The notes under the pieces are model-generated. The model saw only the letters and a list, made by a program, of their open reading frames with translations, was not told where the DNA came from and did not search any database. Source: Bacteroidales bacterium UBA4243 (GTDB taxonomy: Bacteria; Bacteroidota; Bacteroidia; Bacteroidales; F082). Taken from it: a DNA stretch of 9,671 bases. The stretch lies in contig DGXB01000076.1 in the NCBI GenBank assembly GCA_002396205.1, positions 1-9,671 on the forward strand, written 5' to 3'. Shown piece by piece: positions 5,100 through 9,671 of the stretch. A program made the translations under genes and the position numbers. Position 1 is the stretch's first letter. Each line of letters begins with the position of its first letter.

Positions 5100-5128
5100 T
5101 TGCATCATTGGAAAATTGATTATATTTG
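5100..5128 (+). promoter_or_regulatory. Promoter of the T9SS-secreted protein gene
   Basis: TTG (5100-5102), 18 bases, TATATTTG (5121-5128), a full Bacteroidota-type promoter. The inferred leader is about 65 bases and ends in an A-rich run right before ATG 5201, with no SD site. A-rich leaders are typical for well-translated Bacteroidota genes. Confidence 0.8.
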
Positions 5129-5200
5129 CAGCGTGATTTTTCGCATCTGTTCTTTCGAACGACACGTTACAAACTTAATAACTAACTAAATTTCAAAAAA

Positions 5201-7678
5201 ATGAAAAAAGTATCTTTACTCGTTGCGATGATTGCCTTCGTTTGTGGCAATGCTTTCGCTCAGTTGAGCTTTGATTTCAACGACGGCGTGGCCGGCGCTA
5301 AAATCGCTCAGACCTATGGTGATCCTTGGACCACTTGGAGCAACGCTCCTGGCGGTGCTGAGGATGGTGTCTTTGGTGAGGCTGGTGGCTCGATGGCTGC
5401 CCATTTCACCTATGGCAACGACCAAATCATCCAATTAGGCGACCCCTCGACGGGTGTCTATGACCTTGAATTCGATGCCTACGTTCCCGAAGGCAAGAAC
5501 GGTTACTTCAATGTGCTGCACCACTTTGCTGGTGCCAACAGCACCTGGGCCATGCAGGTCTATCTGCACATGACCAACGATGGTCAGAACTCGACCCAGG
5601 CCCCTGGCCACGGCACGGTTCACGCTGGTAGCAATGGCACTTGCGACCTGCCTTGCGTCTACGACCAATGGATGCACTTCCGCGTGCATGTCGATGCCGA
5701 CAACGACGTTGCCCAACTCTATTTCAATGAACAGTTGATGGCCGAATGGCAATGGAGCTTGGACAGCTTTGGTGAGAACACCACCGACCGTGTTCTTGGC
5801 GCCATGGACTTCTTCCCGCCTGAGAACGCTGCCACTTCTGAGTATTACATCGACAACCTTGAAGTCACGCTGCAAAGCAATGACGAGGTGTTGATCTTCG
5901 ATCCTTTCGAGGACTACACTGTTGGCAACAAGATTGCCCAAGACGCTATCGCTCATGGCAATGACTGGTGGACCACTTGGAGCAACGCTCCCGGCGGTGC
6001 TGAAGACGGCGTTGTCGCTAACTTCGATGGTACGCAATGCGGTCACCTCACCTATGGTAACGACCAAGTCCTTCTCCTCGGCGACGAAGAAAATGGTAAC
6101 TACGACCTCGAGTTCGACATCCTTGTCCCCGAAGGCAAGAACGGTTACTTCAACATCCTGCACCACTTTGCTGGTGCCAACAGCACTTGGGCCATGCAGT
6201 GCTATCTGCACATGACCAACGATGGTCAGACCTCAACTCCAGCTCCTGGTCATGGCACCATTCACGCTGGTAGCAACGGCACCGCCGATGTGGCTTGCGT
6301 TTATGATGCTTGGATGCACTTCCGCCTGAATGTGGACACCGATAACGACATCGCTCGTTACTACTACACCGCTCCTGGCGAAGAAGAGATTCTCGTTTGC
6401 GAATGGCAATGGAGCTTGGACAGCTTTGGTGAGAACACCGTTGGCCGTACCCTCGGTGCCATGGACTTCTTCCCGCCTGAGAATGCTGCTACTTCAGAGT
6501 ACTACCTCGACAACTTCAGCTTCAAGAAGATTGGCGGCGAAAGCGCTCCTGTGCTTGCCATCGATCCTATGGAAGTCAACGGCGACCTGATGGAGGACGA
6601 TTTCCAAACCTATGAAATCACCATCGACAACAGCGGTAATTCCATCGGCGACTGGGCCGGCTGGCTCGACTTCGGTATGGGCGCTGGCGGCTCTGCCACC
6701 TCAATGGTGAACTACGACAACGAGCCGAGTGACCAAACTTCGCTTGTTGGCTGGAATATCACCGAACCCACCGTCATCGAAGTGGGCGCCATGTTCCCGG
6801 CTGCCTCTTACGCTGGCGCTGTGATGGGTACGCAAATCACCAAGGCTCAATATTATCTTGGCGAGAGCTCTGAAGGCGGCAATGGCATTGAGCCTAACAC
6901 CGACCTGACCCTCCGCATCTATCAGCAAGGTCAAGGCGAGTTCGCCGTTGGTCAGGTGCTGGCCGAAAAGACCATCCCCTACAACCAAATCGTCACCGGC
7001 GACTGGAACATCGTCACCTTCGACGAGCCCGTCGACCTCACTGGTTTCAACTTCTTCGTGGCTGCCGAGTTCACTCAAGCTGTCAGCGGCTACGCTGCCA
7101 ACTTCGACGGTGGCACGCCCGTTCCTTACGGCGACCTCTATCGTCAACGCGCCAGCGGCAACTTTAACTCGATTTCTGCCAACGGTGGCAACAGCTATGG
7201 TAACACCCACATCCGCGTGACCTGCCAAGGCACTCCTGTCACCGCCACTTGGGCTACTATCGACAAGAACTTTGGTTCCATCATGGGTGGTGCCAGCGAT
7301 GTCGTCACGCTGAGCCTCAACAGCATTGGCCTCAGCATGGGCGACACCTACACAGCCAACTTCATCATTAACACCAACGACGAAGAACTTTCGCACGTTG
7401 AGATTCCTGTCACCCTCGCCGTCACCGATGGCGTTGAAGAGACTGCCAACCAACTTGCCAGCATCTATCCCAACCCCGCCACTTCGCAGGTCACCCTCGA
7501 AGGCGAGAACCTCAACAGCGTGGCCATCTACAACGTGGCTGGTCAGCTGGTGCGCGTGGTGAAGCTCGGCAACGTGGTCAACAACATCGAGATGAATGTT
7601 GAAGCCGGTGTCTACTTCTTCAGCGTCTACGACAACAATGGCAACAACAGCGTCCAACGCGTTGTCATCGTGAAGTAA
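5201..7678 (+). CDS. Secreted protein with tandem lectin-like domains and a T9SS type A sorting domain
   Basis: The 825-residue protein starts with a signal peptide (MKK, a hydrophobic core, cleavage after AFA at residue 20). Residues 21-228 and 229-444 are two copies of one beta-rich domain sharing WTTWSNAPGGAEDG, VPEGKNGYFN, LHHFAGANSTWAMQ, CEWQWSLDSFG (EWQWSLDSFG in copy 1) and MDFFPPENAATSEYY. They resemble concanavalin A/LamG-like domains, so sugar or matrix binding is plausible but unproven. Residues about 445-700 look like further beta-sandwich segments. Residues about 684-745 (WATIDKNFGSIMGG to VPVTLAV) match the Ig-like repeat often found before sorting domains. Residues 754-825 (SIYPNPATSQVTLEG to VVIVK) are the type A sorting domain, directing transport across the outer membrane by the type IX system and cell-surface anchoring. 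No catalytic motif was recognised. The gene is monocistronic with its own promoter and terminator. Its regular codon choice suggests high expression. The export route is confident; the ligand is unknown. Confidence 0.9.
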   Translation: MKKVSLLVAMIAFVCGNAFAQLSFDFNDGVAGAKIAQTYGDPWTTWSNAPGGAEDGVFGEAGGSMAAHFTYGNDQIIQLGDPSTGVYDLEFDAYVPEGKNGYFNVLHHFAGANSTWAMQVYLHMTNDGQNSTQAPGHGTVHAGSNGTCDLPCVYDQWMHFRVHVDADNDVAQLYFNEQLMAEWQWSLDSFGENTTDRVLGAMDFFPPENAATSEYYIDNLEVTLQSNDEVLIFDPFEDYTVGNKIAQDAIAHGNDWWTTWSNAPGGAEDGVVANFDGTQCGHLTYGNDQVLLLGDEENGNYDLEFDILVPEGKNGYFNILHHFAGANSTWAMQCYLHMTNDGQTSTPAPGHGTIHAGSNGTADVACVYDAWMHFRLNVDTDNDIARYYYTAPGEEEILVCEWQWSLDSFGENTVGRTLGAMDFFPPENAATSEYYLDNFSFKKIGGESAPVLAIDPMEVNGDLMEDDFQTYEITIDNSGNSIGDWAGWLDFGMGAGGSATSMVNYDNEPSDQTSLVGWNITEPTVIEVGAMFPAASYAGAVMGTQITKAQYYLGESSEGGNGIEPNTDLTLRIYQQGQGEFAVGQVLAEKTIPYNQIVTGDWNIVTFDEPVDLTGFNFFVAAEFTQAVSGYAANFDGGTPVPYGDLYRQRASGNFNSISANGGNSYGNTHIRVTCQGTPVTATWATIDKNFGSIMGGASDVVTLSLNSIGLSMGDTYTANFIINTNDEELSHVEIPVTLAVTDGVEETANQLASIYPNPATSQVTLEGENLNSVAIYNVAGQLVRVVKLGNVVNNIEMNVEAGVYFFSVYDNNGNNSVQRVVIVK
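5261..6532 (+). repeat. Intragenic tandem duplication of a domain of about 215 residues
   Basis: Copy 1 covers roughly residues 21-228 and copy 2 residues 229-444. DNA identity is locally very high: 5743-5782 and 6400-6439 are 40 identical bases. The offset grows from 642 bases at the WTTWSN motif to 657 bases at that block, a five-residue insertion in copy 2 around APGEEE. Confidence 0.9.
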
Positions 7679-7680
7679 GT

Positions 7681-7736
7681 TTTCCCCTTACGGGAAATGA
7701 ATGAAAAAACCGCTCCGTCTTGGGGCGGTTTTTTTT
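7681..7736 (+). terminator. Intrinsic terminator after the T9SS protein gene
   Basis: A small hairpin TTTCCC (7681-7686) / GGGAAA (7692-7697) is followed by the main stem CCGCTCC (7710-7716) / GGGGCGG (7722-7728), with one U-G pair and a five-base loop. A run of eight T (7729-7736) follows, and A's on the left can pair with it. The arrangement begins two bases after the stop. Confidence 0.92.
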
Positions 7737-7771
7737 GACTTATTAGTCAACTATCTTTGTCTTTCAAACAT

Positions 7772-7800
7772 AAAAAAGCCGCCCCAATCGGAGCGGCTTT
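7772..7800 (-). terminator. Intrinsic terminator of the oxidoreductase operon
   Basis: Read on the minus strand, AAAGCCGCTCC (7800-7790) pairs with GGGGCGGCTTT (7785-7775) with one U-G pair and a four-base loop, followed by a T-run (complement of A's at 7772-7777). It lies 23 bases after the gamma-subunit stop. Its core is nearly the same as that of the facing terminator at 7710-7728. Confidence 0.92.
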
Positions 7801-7823
7801 GCATTGTTCGGAAAAACCGAAAC

Positions 7824-8369
7824 TTAGTTCTCAGCCTTGATGTTGTCCATACCGACCTGGACGGCCTGCATGTTCAGCGGGATGAGCTTGTGGGCGCGCT
7901 CAGGCAAGCTGTGACGCAAACCCTCTTCGACGTTCTTGTTGTCGATGATGGGACGCACCTTCAGGAAGGCACCCAAGATGATCATGTTGAACACCTTGCT
8001 GTTGCCCATGTCGGAGGCCAATTGTGCGCCTTCGATGCTGTAGATGTGGATGTCCTTGCGGGTGGGCTTGTGGGTGATGCCGTTGGGGTCGTAGATGAGG
8101 TAACCACCAGGCTTCACTTTGCTCTCAAACTTGTCGAGCGACTGCTGATTCAGAATGACGGCAGTGTCGAAAGCGTTGAGGATGGGGGAGCACACGCGCT
8201 CGTCGCTGACGATGACGGTCACGTTGGCCGTGCCGCCACGCATCTCCGGGCCGTATGAAGGCATCCAGCTGACTTCCTTGTCTTGCATGATACCACTGTA
8301 AGCAAGGATCTTACCCATTGACAAGACACCTTGTCCGCCGAAACCGGCTATAATAATTTCTTCTGTCAT
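7824..8369 (-). CDS. 2-oxoacid:ferredoxin oxidoreductase, gamma subunit
   Basis: The 181-residue protein has the gamma-domain signature: IIIAGFGGQGVLSMGK (5-20), the SYGPEMRGGTANVTVIVSD segment (38-56) and a C-terminal helix pair, at a normal length for a stand-alone gamma subunit. In pyruvate/2-oxoacid:ferredoxin oxidoreductases this domain helps bind coenzyme A and completes the active site formed by alpha and beta. The complex converts a 2-oxoacid and CoA to acyl-CoA and CO2 with reduction of ferredoxin, in the cytoplasm. It is the last gene of a minus-strand operon, starting 17 bases after the beta stop without a clear SD, and is followed by an intrinsic terminator. A separate gamma gene with this order is, as I recall, the usual Bacteroidales VorB-type (branched-chain 2-oxoacid) set rather than the two-gene 2-oxoglutarate enzyme. 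KorC/VorC naming is therefore undecided. Confidence 0.92.
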   Translation of the reverse strand: MTEEIIIAGFGGQGVLSMGKILAYSGIMQDKEVSWMPSYGPEMRGGTANVTVIVSDERVCSPILNAFDTAVILNQQSLDKFESKVKPGGYLIYDPNGITHKPTRKDIHIYSIEGAQLASDMGNSKVFNMIILGAFLKVRPIIDNKNVEEGLRHSLPERAHKLIPLNMQAVQVGMDNIKAEN

Positions 8370-8386
8370 TGCTTTGTCGTTTTTAG

Positions 8387-9196
8387 TTATTTCTTAATCA
8401 GCTCGAAATTGTCCTTGAGGTCGCCCAAAGGATAGACGGGCAGCATGTTGTCTTGCAACCACTTGTTGGCGTCGACGGCGCTCATCTTCCAGTTGGAGTT
8501 GCAGTTCGACACGATTTCAACGAAGTTGACACCGTTCTTGTTCTCAATCTGGTTCTGGAAAGCCTTCTTGATGGCCTTCTTGGCATTACGCACGGCGGCG
8601 GCGCTGAACACGGCCTGACGGGTGACATAACGCGTGCCAGGAAGTTGGGCGATCAGTTGGGTGATTTGGAGCGGGAAACCGTTGTTGGGGGTTCCGTCGG
8701 GCCACTGCGGCATACGGCCGTAAGGCGTGGTGGCGGTCTTCATGCCCACGAGGGTGGTAGGAGCCATCTGGCCACCGGTCATGCCGTAGATACCGTTGTT
8801 GACGAAGATCATGGTGATGTTCTCGCCACGGTTGCAGGTGTGGATGGTCTCGCAGGTGCCGATGGCAGCGAGGTCGCCGTCGCCTTGGTAGGAGAACACG
8901 ACCTTGTCGGGCCACACGCGCTTGATACCCGTGGCGCACGCCGGAGCGCGACCGTGGGCAGCCTCGACGAAGTCGACGTCGAAGTAGTCGTAGGCCATAA
9001 CGGCGCAACCCACAGGCGAAACGCCGATGGTACGGTCGTCAACGCCGAGCTCTTCGAGCACTTCGGCGATGATGCGGTGCACGGTGCCGTGACCGCAGCC
9101 GGGGCAGTAGTGGAAAGGTTTTTCAGTCAGCAGCTTTGATTTTTCGTAAACCAAGTTTTCAGGCTGGATGATATCTTGTAATGTGATTTCTGCCAT
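8387..9196 (-). CDS. 2-oxoacid:ferredoxin oxidoreductase, beta subunit (TPP-binding)
   Basis: This 269-residue subunit binds thiamine diphosphate and an iron-sulfur cluster. The Mg-TPP motif is GDGD (105-108) followed by FVNNG (131-135). HGR (81-83) is the conserved active-site segment. CPGCGH supplies C31 and C34, PVGC supplies C64, and SNCNSNW supplies C232; their spacing fits the four [4Fe-4S] ligands known from archaeal two-subunit enzymes. All key residues are present. It decarboxylates the 2-oxoacid and passes electrons through the cluster to ferredoxin, together with alpha and gamma. An SD, AGGAG (9206-9210 on the minus strand), lies 9 bases before the ATG and within the end of the alpha gene, four bases separating alpha stop and beta start, so expression is coupled. 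Substrate (2-oxoglutarate or branched-chain 2-oxoacid) cannot be fixed from the sequence. Confidence 0.95.
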   Translation of the reverse strand: MAEITLQDIIQPENLVYEKSKLLTEKPFHYCPGCGHGTVHRIIAEVLEELGVDDRTIGVSPVGCAVMAYDYFDVDFVEAAHGRAPACATGIKRVWPDKVVFSYQGDGDLAAIGTCETIHTCNRGENITMIFVNNGIYGMTGGQMAPTTLVGMKTATTPYGRMPQWPDGTPNNGFPLQITQLIAQLPGTRYVTRQAVFSAAAVRNAKKAIKKAFQNQIENKNGVNFVEIVSNCNSNWKMSAVDANKWLQDNMLPVYPLGDLKDNFELIKK

Positions 9197-9200
9197 TGTC

Positions 9201-9671
9201 TTATTCTCCTATAATTTGTTTCTTCATAGCTTCGAGAACTTCTTCCGGGGTGTGGATGATGCCACCGACGCGGCCAAAGTGTTCGGCCTTGGCGCGACCG
9301 TTGCAAGCCAACAGCACGTCTTCGATCATCTGACCACAGCTCAATTCGACTGAGAGGAATCCCTTGACACCCTTGTCGATGAGGTTGCGGATGGCTTGGG
9401 TGGGGTAGGGCCACAGGGTGATGGGACGGAGCAGACCGACCTTCAGGCCTTCGGCGCGACCGAGTTGCACCGACTTTTGGGCGATACGGGCGCTGGAGCC
9501 GTAGGCAACGAATACGTATTCGGCATCGTCGCAGTCGATCATCTCAAAGCGCACTTCGTTCTTGGTCACTTCGGCATATTTGCGTTGCAGGGCGCGGTTG
9601 TGCTCTTCCATGCGGGCCGAGTCGAGGTCCAAGCTGGTGATCACACGGTGTTGCGTGCCACGCTTGCGGCC
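9201..9671 (-). CDS. 2-oxoacid:ferredoxin oxidoreductase, alpha subunit (VorB/KorA-type), C-terminal part
   Basis: The frame is open to the window edge, so the 5' part of the gene is missing; 156 residues are visible. They begin shortly before LDLDSARMEEHNRAL, a segment typical of the end of the alpha TPP-pyrimidine domain. The rest is the transketolase-C-like domain: VFVAYGSSARIAQKSV, GLLRPITLWPYP, a SVELSCGQMIEDV stretch and FGRVGGIIHTPEEVLEAMKK at the end. VEL..GQM.EDV and the final GGI..TPEEVL are characteristic of VorB/KorA alpha subunits, which are usually about 350-380 residues. With beta it forms the TPP site. It precedes beta by four bases in the same operon, and a small ferredoxin subunit gene may lie upstream, outside the window. 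No internal start should be annotated; a GTG at 9644 is an ordinary Val codon. Confidence 0.93.
   Translation of the reverse strand, partial: GRKRGTQHRVITSLDLDSARMEEHNRALQRKYAEVTKNEVRFEMIDCDDAEYVFVAYGSSARIAQKSVQLGRAEGLKVGLLRPITLWPYPTQAIRNLIDKGVKGFLSVELSCGQMIEDVLLACNGRAKAEHFGRVGGIIHTPEEVLEAMKKQIIGE

Noticed and set aside
4831..5165. Two short minus-strand frames in the repeat cluster
   Set aside because: They translate the repeat element (ALRHCEA and ALRQCEE stretches recur with it) and have no start signals.
5435..6211. 258-residue minus-strand frame, and the similar one at 6701-7657, opposite the secreted-protein gene
   Set aside because: The plus strand has signal peptide, domain repeats and sorting domain; these are long only because of codon bias.
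7752..7759. TATCTTTG, a TAnnTTTG box on the plus strand
   Set aside because: The nearest TTG is only 14 bases upstream, and no plus-strand gene follows before the antisense oxidoreductase operon.
7701..8258. 185-residue plus-strand frame opposite the gamma subunit
   Set aside because: It starts in a terminator and lies antisense to a well-conserved gene.

Overview
The window looks like the chromosome of an anaerobic, probably gut-type Bacteroidota (Bacteroidales-like) bacterium. The evidence is direct: promoters of the Bacteroidota form (TTG, 18 bases, TAnnTTTG) precede four genes; one large secreted protein ends in a type IX secretion (T9SS) type A sorting domain; there is a ferredoxin-linked 2-oxoacid oxidoreductase; and most genes lack strong Shine-Dalgarno sites. 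I cannot name the species.

Layout. Bases 1-264 are the tail of a DsbD-type thiol:disulfide interchange protein, closed by an intrinsic terminator. Bases 526-1689 hold a solitary AAA ATPase with a DUF4143 region and a nuclease-fold-like C-terminus; its first ATG lies inside a hairpin. Bases 1755-3131 (minus) hold an M20 metallodipeptidase that shares a back-to-back terminator with the ATPase gene. Bases 3222-4735 hold two consecutive type II toxin-antitoxin modules: an antitoxin plus YoeB/Txe-like RNase toxin, then an antitoxin plus PIN-domain toxin. They have almost the same 47-base promoter. Around the second module (3819-4067 and 4736-5120) lie non-coding, hairpin-rich repeats of a 90-base element and AACTCC-type low-complexity tracts. 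Bases 5201-7678 encode an 825-residue exported protein with two tandem lectin-like domains and a T9SS tail. Bases 7824-9671 (minus) are the 3' part of an operon for a 2-oxoacid:ferredoxin oxidoreductase, alpha (partial) - beta - gamma.

How the parts fit. The dipeptidase, the oxidoreductase and the DsbD-like protein are ordinary housekeeping functions (peptide use, 2-oxoacid/CoA metabolism, envelope thiol redox). The ATPase, the two toxin-antitoxin modules and the repeats are accessory and make this a small variable segment. No complete novel multi-gene system is evident. The most notable signals are the duplicated toxin-antitoxin promoter, the structured repeat family with a deletion derivative, the start-codon hairpin of the ATPase gene, and the internal duplication in the secreted protein.
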